A DNA stretch of 64,000 nucleotides from Antedon mediterranea. Taxonomy: Eukaryota > Echinodermata > Crinoidea > Comatulida > Antedonidae. Each line of letters starts with the position of its first letter. Position 1 is the stretch's first letter. Shown in pieces: positions 44,666 to 56,326 of the stretch. The stretch is from the NCBI RefSeq assembly GCF_964355755.1, contig NC_092673.1:11415001-11479000 (forward strand), in the 5' to 3' direction. The notes beneath the pieces are model-generated. The model did not search any database. It saw nothing but the letters and a program-made list of their open reading frames with translations, and was not told the origin of the DNA. Position numbers and translations under genes: made by a program.

Positions 44666-45300
44666 AGAATATCTACCTCATTAATAATTAATATTAATAA
44701 TCTATATTACACTGTTGGATATGATCTGTTTGGTTTTTTAATATCTACCTTATCAATAACTATTAATAATATCCTATATCACAATGTTGGATATGATCAG
44801 TGTAGTCATAGTTTGATAACTGAGCATGCATCTTTTAATATCTACCTCATCAATAATTATTATTAATAATCTATATCACAATGTTGGATATGATTAGTGT
44901 AGTCATAATTTGATAACTGAGCATGCATCTTTCAATATCTATTTCATCAATAATTATTATTAATAATCTATATCACATAGTTGGATATGATCAGTGTAGT
45001 CATAAATTGATAACTGAGCAAAAATCTTTTAATATCTGCATCATCATTAATTAATATTAATAATCTATATCAAACTGTTGGATATGATCTGTTTAGTTTT
45101 TTAATATCTATCTTTTCCATAACTATTAATAATATTCTATATCACAATTTTGGATATGATCAGTGTAATCATAGTTTGAACTACCTCAACAATAATTAAT
45201 ATTAATTGTCTATATACCATCAAATATGATCAGTGTAGGCCTAGTCATTTGATAACTGAGCATGCATCATTTTATATCTGCTTCAAATATTAATATTGTC
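44666..45300 (+). repeat. Satellite A array, plus orientation, block 2
   Basis: Six or seven further 97-bp units in the same orientation as block 1, increasingly diverged and with deletions towards 45300, where satellite B begins. Blocks 1 and 2 were probably one array before the LINE and Helitron entered. Confidence 0.85.
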
Positions 45301-45339
45301 TTAATATAATAAGTGGTTTGAAGGATGATTGCAGATGGC

Positions 45340-48300
45340 CTTTTTTGCATTGTAAAGTTCAATTTATCCAAAAGGTCAAACTTTGACCTATTTCAATAAA
45401 ATCATTTCATAAGTTGTCTTCTTTTATAGTTTTAGTGATAATCAATATTAAGTGGTTTTTTACCCCAAAAATGTCAAACCTAGAGCTATTTAATAATAAA
45501 ATGATTTTATAAATTGTCTTCTTTTATATTTCTAGTAGTGGTATAATCAGTATTCAATTGTTTGAATGATGTTTGTGGGGTATTTTTTAATTAAGTTTAC
45601 GCAGTTTAGATGGTAAAATCTGTCAATTATCCAAAATTGACATTTTTCACTCCTAAAAAAATCTTAGAGCCATTTCAATAAAATTATTTCATAAATTGTC
45701 CTCTTTTTATGGTTCTAATAATGATATAATCAAAGTGGTTTGGATGATGTTTGTGGGGTGTTTTTTAAAAGTTTGCACAGTTTACATGGTAAAATGTGTC
45801 AATTTATTCCTAGAGCTATTTCAATAAAATTATTTCATAATCACCCCAAAAATGTCAAACCTAGAACTATTTTAATAAAATGATTTCATAAATTGTCTTC
45901 TTTTATAGTTCTAGTAGTGGTATAATCAGTATTCAATTGTTTGAATGATGTTTGTGGGGTATTTTTTAATTAAGTTTACGCAGTTTACATGGTAAAATCT
46001 GTCAATTATCCAAAATTGACATTTTTCACTCCTAAAAAAATCTTAGAGCCATTTCAATAAAATTATTTCATAAATTGTCCTCTTTTATAGTTCTAATAAT
46101 GATATAATCAATATTAAGTGGTTTGGATGATGTTTGTGGGGTGTTTTTTAAAAGTTTGCACAGTTTACATGGTAAAATGTGTCAATTTATACCTAGAACT
46201 ATTTTAATAAAATGATTTCATAAATTGTCCTCTTTTATAGTTCTAGTAGTGGTATAATCAATATTAAGTTGTTTGGATGATGTTTGTGGGGTGTTTTTTT
46301 TAAAGTTTGCACAGTTTACATGGTAAAATCTGTCAATTTATCCAAAGTTTACATTTTTCACCCTAAAAAATCAAACCTAGAGCTATTTCAATGAAATTAT
46401 TTCATAAATTGTCCTCTTTTATAGTTCTTGTAGTGGTATAATCAATATTAAGTTGTTTGGATGATGTTTGTGGGTGTTTTTTTAAAGTTTGCATTAAGTT
46501 TACGCAGTTTAAATGGTAAAATCTGTAAATTTATCCAAAATTGACATTTTTCACCCTAAAAAGTCAAACTTCAGAGCTATTTCAATAAATTGATTTCAAA
46601 AATTCTCTTTTTTTACAGTTCTAGTAGTGATATAATCAATATTAAGTTGTTTGAATGATGTTTGTGGGGTGTTTTTGTTAAGTTAGCATTAAGTTTACGC
46701 AGTTTACATGGCAAAATCTGTAAATTTATCCAAAATTGACATTTTTTACCCTAAAAATTCAAACCAGAGCTATTTCAATAAAATTATTTCATAAATTGTC
46801 CTCTTTTATAGTTCTAGTAGTGGTATAATCAATATTAAGTTGTTTGGATGATGTTTGTGGGTGTTTTTTAAAAGTTTGCATTAAGTTTACGCAGTTTACA
46901 TGGTAAAATCTGTAAATTTATCCAAAATTGACATTTTTTACCCTAAAAATTCAAACCTAGAGCTATTTCAATAAAATTATTTCATAAATTGTCCTCTTTT
47001 ATAGTTCTAGTAGTGGTATACTCAATATTAAGTGGTTTGGATGATGTTTGTGGGGTGTTTTTTTAAAGTTTGCACAGTTTACATGGCAAAATCTGTAAAT
47101 TTATCCAAAATTGACATCTTTTACCCTAAAAATTCAAACCTAGAGCTATTTCAATAAAATTATTTCATAAATTGTCCTCTTTTATAGTTCTTGTAGTGGT
47201 ATAATCAATATTAAGTGGTTTGGATGATGTTTGTGGGTGTTTTTTTAAAGTTTGCATTAAGTTTACGCTGTTTAAATGGTAAAATCTGTAAATTTATCCA
47301 AAATTTACATTTTTCACCCTAAAAAGTCAAACTTAGAGCTATTTCAATAAATTGATTTCATAAATTGTCTTCTTTTATAGTTCTAGTAGTGGTATAATCA
47401 ATATTAAGTTGTTTGGATGATGTTTGTGGGGTGTTTTTGTTAAGTTAGCATTAAGTTTACGCAGTTTACATGGTAAAATCTGTAAATTTATCCAAAATTG
47501 ACATTTTTCACCCTAAAAAGTCAAACTTAGAGCTATTTCAATAAATTGATTTCAAAAATTCTCTTTTTTTACAGTTCTAGTAGTGATATAATCAATATTA
47601 AGTTGTTTGAATGATGTTTGTGGGGTGTTTTTGTTAAGTTAGCATTAAGTTTATGCAGTTTACATGGCAAAATCTGTAAATTTATCCAAAATTGACATTT
47701 TTTACCCTAAAAATTCAAACCTAGAGCTATTTCAATAAAATTATTTCATAAATTGTCCTCTTTTATAGTTCTAGTAGTGGTATACTCAATATTAAGTGGT
47801 TTGGATGATGTTTGTGGGGTGTTTTTTTAAAGTTTGCACAGTTTACATGGCAAAATCTGTAAATTTATCCAAAATTGACATCTTTTACCCTAAAAATTCA
47901 AACCTAGAGCTATTTCAATAAAATTATTTCATAAATTGTCCTCTTTTATAGTTCTTGTAGTGGTATAATCAATATTAAGTGGTTTGGATGATGTTTGTGG
48001 GTGTTTTTTTAAAGTTTGCATTAAGTTTACGCTGTTTAAATGGTAAAATCTGTAAATTTATCCAAAATTGACATTTTTCACCCTAAAAAGTCAAACTTAG
48101 AGCTATTTCAATAAATTGATTTCATAAATTGTCCTCTTTTATAGTTCTAGTAGTGGTATAATCAATATTAAGTTGTTTGGATGATGTTTGTGGGGTGTTT
48201 TTGTTAAGTTAGCATTAAGTTTACGCAGTTTACATGGTAAAATCTGTAAATTTATCCAAAATTGACATTTTTCACCCTAAAAAGTCAAACTTAGAGCTAT

Positions 48301-49035
48301 TTCAATAAATTGATTTCAAAAATTCTCTTCTTTTACAGTTCTAGTAGTGATATAATCAATATTAAGTTGTTTGAATGATGTTTGTGGGGTGTTTTTGTTA
48401 AGTTAGCATTAAGTTTACGCAGTTTACATGGCAAAATCTGTAAATTTATCCAAAATTGACATTTTTTACCCTAAAAATTCAAACCAGAGCTATTTCAATA
48501 AAATTATTTCATAAATTGTCCTCTTTTATAGTTCTAGTAGTGGTATAATCAATATTAAGTTGTTTGGATGATGTTTGTGGGTGTTTTTTAAAAGTTTGCA
48601 TTAAGTTTACGCAGTTTACATGGTAAAATCTGTAAATTTATCCAAAATTGACATTTTTTACCCTAAAAATTCAAACCTAGAGCTATTTCAATAAAATTAT
48701 TTCATAAATTGTCCTCTTTTATAGTTCTAGTAGTGGTATACTCAATATTAAGTGGTTTGGATGATGTTTGTGGGGTGTTTTTTTAAAGTTTGCACAGTTT
48801 ACATGGCAAAATCTGTAAATTTATCCAAAATTGACATCTTTTACCCTAAAAATTCAAACCTAGAGCTATTTCAATGAAATTATTTCATAAATTGTCCTCT
48901 TTTATAGTTCTTGTAGTGGTATAATCAATATTAAGTTGTTTGGATGATGTTTGTGGGTGTTTTTTTAAAGTTAGCATTAAGTTTACGCAGTTTAAATAGT
49001 AAAATCTGTAAATTTATCCAAAATTGACATTTTAA
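45340..49035 (+). repeat. Satellite B array, about 191-bp unit
   Basis: About 19 units. A typical unit runs CAAACCTAGAGCTATTTCAA, AATTATTTCATAAATTGTCC, TCTTTTATAGTTCTAGTAGT, CAATATTAAGTTGTTTGGAT, GATGTTTGTGGGTG, GTTTACGCAGTTTACATGG, AAATCTGTAAATTTATCCAA, TTGACATTTTTCACCC. The block 45340-46300 is older, with deletions; 46700-49000 is nearly uniform and shows higher-order repeats. Variants: TTGACATCTT recurs at 47111, 47875 and 48831, that is offsets of 764 (4 units) and 956 (5 units). No coding capacity. Confidence 0.9.
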
Positions 49036-49714
49036 AACACAAACTAGGTTGTAAAAAGTGAAGGAAATCATTACATTTTAATATTGTTTGGTAATAAAGA
49101 TGCCTATCATAGTCAAATGGCAATAACTGATTAGCCGAGACCAATGACATTTAAAACAACTCCTACTTAAAATTCCCTACTTATACAGTACAGCAGCTTT
49201 TTGATTGGCTGCAAGTTTAGTTTTCTGTTCGTTCATCAGAAATGGTATAAATAATTATTAATCAATAAGATTACTGGATTTCTTTAGTATTTCTGACACA
49301 TTTCAAATCTTAATTGAATTATTAATGTAATGGAAATTTGTCATAGGCCTATTATAGCAACATATCATTTCTGGAAGAGTATTACGGTCTGAATAGATCG
49401 ATGTTAAAACACACGTCCTCATTTATCAAATTATTCATTCACTGCACATTTATTCTGTTAAGAAGAACTGGGACCCTCAATAGAAGCCAAAGCATGTCTC
49501 ATGATGGCCCCTACAATACATATCAAACATAAAAAGATATGGAATATTTTTATTTTTACAACGGCACACGTTCATCATAAACGATGCGTTCTTAAAAGTA
49601 TAAATTTAAACAGCAAACGGATACAAATCAATAGGGTAATTAGGAACAAAAGAATAACACATTTTCAAAATCCATCGACTCGATTTCTTGTATACAGTAA
49701 ATCTAACAAAATCA
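49036..49714. other. Junction between satellite B and inverted satellite A
   Basis: About 680 bp of non-satellite sequence. No repeat family or gene recognised; an 80-codon frame at 49501-49743 is basic and low-complexity and not convincing. Confidence 0.45.
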
Positions 49715-52700
49715 CACTGATCATATCCAACATTAAGTATTAATAATTATTATTGATTAGGTAGATATTAAAAGATGCGTTATAACAAATTATGAATATA
49801 CAGATCATATCCAACAATGTGACATAGATTATTAATAATAATTATTGATGAGGTAGATATTTAAAGATGCGTGCTCAGTTATCAAATTATGACTACACTG
49901 ATTATATCCAACAGTGTGATGTAGAGTATTAATAATATTATTGATGAAATAGATATTAAAAGATGCGTGCTCAGTTATCAAATTCTGACTACACTGATCA
50001 TATCCAACAATGTGATATAAGATATTAATAACAATTATTGATGAGGTAGATATTGAAAGATGCGTGCTCAGTTATCAAATTCTGACTACACTGATCATAT
50101 CCAACAATGTGATATAAGATATTAATAATAATTATTGATGAGGTAGATATTAAAAGATGCGTGCTCAGTTATCAAATTATGACTACACTGATCATATCCC
50201 ACAATGTGATATAGATTATTATTAATAATTATTGATGATGTAGATATTTAAAGATGCGTGCTCAGTTATCAAATTCTGACTACACTAATCGTATCCAACA
50301 TTGTGATATAAGATCTTAATAATAATTATTGATGAGGTAGATATTTAAAGATGCGTGCTCAGTTATCAAATTATGACTACACTGATCATATCCCACAATG
50401 TGATATAGATTATTATTAATAATTATTGATGATGTAGATATTTAAAGATGCGTGCTCAGTTATCAAATTATGACTACACTGATCATATCAAACAATGTGA
50501 TATAAGATATTAATAATAATTATTGATGATGTAGATATTGAAAGATGCGTGCTCAGTTATCAAATTATGACTACACTAATCATATCCCAAAATGTGATAT
50601 AGATTATTATTAATAATTATTGATGATGTAGATATTTAAAGATGCGTGCTCAGTTATCAAATTATGACTACACTGATTATATCCAACAATGTGATATAGA
50701 TTATTAATAATAATTATTGATGAGGTAGATATTTAAAGATGCGTGCTCAGTTATCAAATTATGACTACACTGATCATATCCAACAATGTGATTTAGATTA
50801 TTAACATTAATCATTGATGAGGTAGATATTAAAAGATGCGTGCTCAGTTATCAAATTATGACTACACTGATCATATCAAACAATGTGCTATAGATTATTA
50901 ATAATAATTATTGATGAGGTAGATATTAAAAGATGCGTGCTCAGTTATCAAATTCTGACTACACTGATCATATCAAACAATGTGCTATAGATTATTAATA
51001 ATAATTATTGATGAGGTAGATATTTAAAGATGCGTGCTCAGTTATCAAATTATGACTACACTGATCATATCAAACAATGTGCTATAGATTATTAATAATA
51101 ATTATTGATGAGGTAGATATTAAAAGATGCGTGCTCAGTTATCAAATTCTGACTACACTGATCATATCCAACAATGTGATATAAGATATTAATAATTATT
51201 ATTGATTAGGTAGATATTAAAAGATGCGTTATAACAAATTATGAATATACAGATCATATCCAACAATGTGACATAGATTATTAATAATAATTATTGATGA
51301 GGTAGATATTTAAAGATGCGTGCTCAGTTATCAAATTATGACTACACTGATTATATCCAACAGTGTGATGTAGAGTATTAATAATATTATTGATGAAATA
51401 GATATTAAAAGATGCGTGCTCAGTTATCAAATTCTGACTACACTGATCATATCCAACAATGTGATATAAGATATTAATAACAATTATTGATGAGGTAGAT
51501 ATTGAAAGATGCGTGCTCAGTTATCAAATTCTGACTACACTGATCATATCCAACAATGTGATATAAGATATTAATAATAATTATTGATGAGGTAGATATT
51601 AAAAGATGCGTGCTCAGTTATCAAATTATGACTACACTGATCATATCCCACAATGTGATATAGATTATTATTAATAATTATTGATGATGTAGATATTTAA
51701 AGATGCGTGCTCAGTTATCAAATTCTGACTACACTGATCATATCAAACAATGTGCTATAGATTATTAATAATAATTATTGATGAGGTAGATATTTAAAGA
51801 TGCGTGCTCAGTTATCAAATTATGACTACACTGATCATATCAAACAATGTGCTATAGATTATTAATAATAATTATTGATGAGGTAGATATTAAAAGATGC
51901 GTGCTCAGTTATCAAATTCTGACTACACTGATCATATCCAACAATGTGATATAAGATATTAATAATAATTATTGATGAGGTAGATATTAAAAGATGCGTG
52001 CTCAGTTATCAAATTCTGACTACACTGATCATATCGAACAATGTGATATATGATATTATTAATAATTATTGATTAGGTGGATATTTAAAGATGCGTGCTC
52101 AGTTATCAAATTATGACTACACTGATCATATCCAAAAATGTGATATAGATTATTATTAATAATTATTGATGATGTAGATATTTAAAGATGCGTGCTCAGT
52201 TATCAAATTATGACTACACTGATCATATCAAACAATGTGCTATAGATTATTAATAATAATTATTGATGAGGTAGATATTAAAAGATGCGTGCTCAGTTAT
52301 CAAATTATGACTACACTGATTATATCCAACAATGTGATATAGATTATTAATAATAATTATTGATGAGGTAAGATATTTAAAGATGCGTGCTCAGTTATCA
52401 AATTCTGACTACACTGATCATATCCAACAATGTGATATAAGATATTAATAATAATTATTGATGAGGTAGATATTAAAAGATGCGTGCTCAGTTATCAAAT
52501 TATGACTACACTGATCATATCCCAAAATGTGATATAGATTATTATTAATAATTATTGATGATGTAGATATTTAAAGATGCGTGCTCAGTTATCAAATTAT
52601 GACTACACTGATCATATCCAACAATGTGATATAAGATATTAATAATAATTATTGATGAGGTAGATATTAAAAGATGCGTGCTCAGTAATCAAATTATGAC

Positions 52701-53590
52701 TACACTGATCATATCCAACAATGTGATTTAGATTATTAACATTAATTATTGATGAGGTAGATATTAAAAGGTGCGTGCTCAGTTATCAAATTATGACTAC
52801 AATGATCATATCAAACAATGTGCTATAGATTATTAATAATAATTATTGATGAGGTAAACATTTAAAGATGCGTGCTCAGTTATCAAATTATGACTACACT
52901 GATCATATCCAACAATGTGATATAAGATATTAATAATAATTATTGATGAGGTAGATATTAAAAGATGCGTGCTCAGTTATCAAATTCTGACTACACTGAT
53001 CATATCGCACAATGTGATATATTAGTAATAATTATTGATGAGGTAGATATTAAAAGATGCGTGCTCAGTTATCAAATTTTGACTACACTGATTATATCGA
53101 ACAATGTGATATAGATTATTAATAATAATTATTGATGAGGTAGATATTAAAAGATGCGTGCTCAGTTATCAAATTCTGACTACACTGATCATATCGCACA
53201 ATGTGATATAGATTATTAGTAATAATTATTGATGAGGTAGATATTAAAAGATGCGTGCTCAGTTATCAAATTTTGACTACACTGATTATATCGAACAATG
53301 TGATATAGATTATTAATAATAATTATTGATGAGGTAGATATTAAAAGATGCGTGCTCAGTTATCAAATTATGACTACACTGATCATATCCAACAATCTGA
53401 TATATGATATCAATGCTAATTATTGATGAGGTAGATATTAAAAGATGCGTGCTCAGTTATCAAATTGTAACTACACTGATCATATCCAACAATCTGATAT
53501 ATGATATCAATGCTAATTATTGATGAGGTAGATATTAAAAGATGCGTGCTCAGTTATCAAATTGTAACTACACTGATCATAATACTGTAC
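49715..53590 (-). repeat. Satellite A array, minus orientation
   Basis: About 40 units of the same 97-bp satellite in reverse complement: GATGAGGTAGATATTAAAAG, ATGCGTGCTCAGTTATCAAA, TTATGACTACACTGATCATA, TCCAACAATGTGATATAGAT, TATTAATAATAATTATT. More homogeneous than the plus blocks. A segment with the rare GCGTTATAACAAATTATGAA variant occurs at about 49752 and 51201, marking a duplication of 1449 bp (15 units). The last two units (53390-53590) share private changes (ATCAATGCTAATT, AATTGTAACTACA). Confidence 0.9.
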
Positions 53591-54537
53591 ATAGTCCTTT
53601 ATGCATTAGACATTGATTTAGTAGTACTACATATCATTTGTTATATTAAGAATGTTGTTTTAGTATTATTAAAATACTTATCGAATTTTTTTGAAAATAA
53701 AAATATTAGTATTGGTACCTATAAATTTATATATTATAATAACATGCTAGATGTTATAATAATGTGATCTTTATTACAACTAAGAAACAGTTATGTACGA
53801 GGATGATACACACTGATAGTTCTCAGTTATCAAAAAACGACTACACAATATAGCTCACATGCCACACCACACGAGACGCGACACACCAGCGGGATTATGA
53901 AACGCCGTTGCTGCCTTCTTCGGTTCATTCACCATTCGGCCCTTTACCATTACTTTGACTCTTTCACCATTATTTTTTTTCACGCTGCTGCTCTAGCCCG
54001 CTACGTCACACGAGATGATTCATTCATTAGATGAAATCAAGCAGCAGTATAGTACTACACTTTGACATTTTTGTTAAAATGGAAACTCGACTATAATTTA
54101 TAGGTACCACCTGTTGAATCCGAAAAACGGCTGGGAAAAGAGTCTAATGACAAATCCCAAAGCATTTCTGGTATTTATGAGTCCCATGATATTACTATAA
54201 TTCACTGTCAGATAATCATTGAATTATTATCAAAACCGTCCATTGAAGTTTTTGTTTGTAATAGGATACTTGAAGTATCTAGGCTTGATGAAGTGACCCT
54301 CAGACTTGACCTTTGAATAACAATAAGCAAGCAGCGTTTTTTGTAAGAAATATTCTTGTTTATTCAGGTATATAGTAAAAAATATGCAGCCCGAAGGATG
54401 AAATTGTTGATTTACACAAAAATTTATATGGAAATACAAATATTTAAAAAATACAAAACATTAAAAAAATTGAAAAATCAGTTAAAAATTTAAGTTGTGT
54501 TAAAAACTTAATAAAATTTAGATACACATGCATATAT
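53591..54537. other. Satellite edge and intergenic sequence
   Basis: A very diverged satellite piece (CTCAGTTATCAAAAAACGAC) persists at 53821-53845. The stretch 53850-54020 is GC-richer with TTCACCATT repeats. No gene identified. Confidence 0.4.
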
Positions 54538-54750
54538 ATATTTCTTTTATTCCTGTCCACCCAGACAGCATTTTATGACTTTATCCAAATTCCTTCACTT
54601 GCCCGAAAGCTCTGCTAACTTTTCTGGCTGTTTTACTTTATCGTTTTGATTTAGCTTTTCGCTTTTTTTTTGTATCTCCATTGAGATCCAGCCACTGATA
54701 CCCACAGCATTGTCATTTTTTCAGTAATTTGCCTTTGGATTATATATATA
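54538..54750 (+). repeat. Dispersed repeat R4, plus copy
   Basis: Same landmarks as 30205-30350: GCCCGAAAGCTCTGCTAACT, CAGTAATTTGCCTTTGGATT. It also carries the CTTTTATTCCTGTCCACCCA block seen inverted at 6780-6805. AT runs lie at both edges. Confidence 0.65.
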
Positions 54751-54904
54751 TAACTACTAATTTTTTAAATATTTATTTATTTCATATTTCATGACCAAAA
54801 ACAGGACCGACGCAGCCCGTAACACACACACACAAAATAAATATAAAAATCAAATTCTGCAATTAACAATTTATGATAAATAAAGATAGTAAAGATATAT
54901 TAAA

Positions 54905-55651
54905 CGCCGTGGTTAGGATTCCGGCACCGGAACTCAACTTCCCAACGTTAGGGATTCCGACACGCTATTGCGCATGCCCAGAGCGAGGTAATCGGCGACT
55001 CTATACTTATCAACAGCGATGGATTATTTCATAGCTGCGCCACACGGCGAACTAGCCTAGATGCCTTCTAATATGGGATCCACTAATCTAGGCTAGGGCT
55101 ACCAGTTAGACTACGTGACCAGTGGGCCTATAGTATTTATTTTGTAATTAAAAAGTGGTTGCTTCATTCATATATAAAATTCATATCATTATGAATTATA
55201 TAAATACATGACTAGTTTTATGATTTTTCATAACGCATTATACTGTACATATACAACATGCAATCACAAGTTGATTTGTTGACGGCAGCCACCGCGTGGA
55301 TGTGAAAAAACTGTTCGGGAAGTCAGGGTCGCAACGCTAAAAACAGCATTACGATTCTTAGATAGATACTGATACTTATTAATATCATAATTATTTTAAC
55401 GCGTGGCGTAGTCATATTTTAATTATTAATTCATGTATGGCATAGGCCAAGTTTCATCCATCGCTCTCTCGCTCGCGCAACGACTATCTAGGCTACAGTA
55501 AATCCCTATAACACTCCGACTCTCCGTGGTGTGGCACTATTATTAGTGCAAGCTATAATTCACTTCCCAGAGCTCTGGGCATGCGCAATAGCGTGTCGGA
55601 TTCCCTAACGGTGGGCAGTTGAGTTCCGGTGCCGGAATCCTAACCACGGCG
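54905..55651. mobile_element. Mutator-like TIR element, 9-bp duplication
   Basis: About 80-bp inverted repeats start CGCCGTGGTTAGGATTCCGG and continue through GACACGCTATTGCGCATGCC with few mismatches. TATATTAAA is duplicated exactly outside (54896-54904, 55652-55660). Long TIRs with a 9-bp duplication are characteristic of MULEs. 747 bp, no transposase frame, so a non-autonomous element. The GC-rich TIRs contrast with the AT-rich flanks. Confidence 0.9.
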
Positions 55652-55749
55652 TATATTAAATTGTCCCCCTGAACAATTTGGTGATTAACCTACATTAAGA
55701 ATACAAGAAGACTATAAATTGCAAAAATCTTCATTTGGGGTTTTTTTTT

Positions 55750-55783
55750 GGGGGGGGGGGGGGGGAGAGGGGGGGGGGGGGGG
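55750..55783 (+). repeat. Poly-G tract
   Basis: A G-run of more than 30 bases broken by one AGA, after a T-run. It is the longest of several G or C runs in the window and can form G-quadruplexes. Assembly errors in length are likely here. Confidence 0.85.
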
Positions 55784-55893
55784 TTAAATACATCTTTAAT
55801 AAGTTTGATTTCAGTTCACCATATATACACAACTTATATGATTCTACACCCAAATGTAAATATGTATAAAAAATATAAGCGATCATATTTCTA

Positions 55894-56326
55894 TCAGAAT
55901 TGCCTAACATGAGAAGACAATATTTCGGCACACAATATAAAAAAGTATGGTGACAGAGGGCATCCTTGTCGGAGCCATCTTGATAGATTAAAAAAATTAG
56001 ATGAATAACCATTATTAATCACACAGCTACAAGCGCCGGTATAAAACACATTTATCCATTTTCTAAAATCCTTCCCAAAATTATAATAAGATAAAACCTT
56101 ATCTAAATATTTCCATTCAATTTTATCGAAGGTTTTTTTCAAAATCCAAATCAAGAATCATACCTGGTATTTTTTCGCAATCTGTGTAATGTATAATATC
56201 CAAAACTAATCGGATGTTTTCACCGATGTATCTCCCTTTCATAAAGCCGGTCTGATCGGGATCTATTATTAAGAAGAGAACTTTCTTAAGCAATTTTTTG
56301 CTGTCTGTCGGCAAAGTGGCGTTCAC
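55894..56326 (-). pseudogene. L1/Tx1-like LINE reverse transcriptase fragment
   Basis: Minus strand: DPDQTGFMKGRYIGENIRLV, LDIIHYTDCEKIPGMILDLD, FEK, then after a frameshift near 56123-56154 FDKIEWKYLDKVLSYYNFGK, DFRKWINVFYTGACSCVINN, RQGCPLSPYFFILCAEILSS. These are L1/Tx1 RT blocks 1-4: Q-x-G-F-x-x-x-R-x-I, D-x-x-K-A-F-D with the first catalytic Asp region, and R-Q-G-C-P-L-S-P. The Y-x-D-D box is absent, as the fragment stops near 55894. Dead and truncated at both ends. Confidence 0.8.

Noticed and set aside
49715-53590. CRISPR-like appearance of regularly spaced repeats
   Set aside because: The units are contiguous 97-bp tandem repeats with no unique spacers, and the context is eukaryotic. 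It is satellite DNA.
55731-56012. 93-codon frame ending in a polyproline tail
   Set aside because: The prolines come from the poly-G tract on the other strand, and the upper part overlaps the LINE RT frame out of phase.
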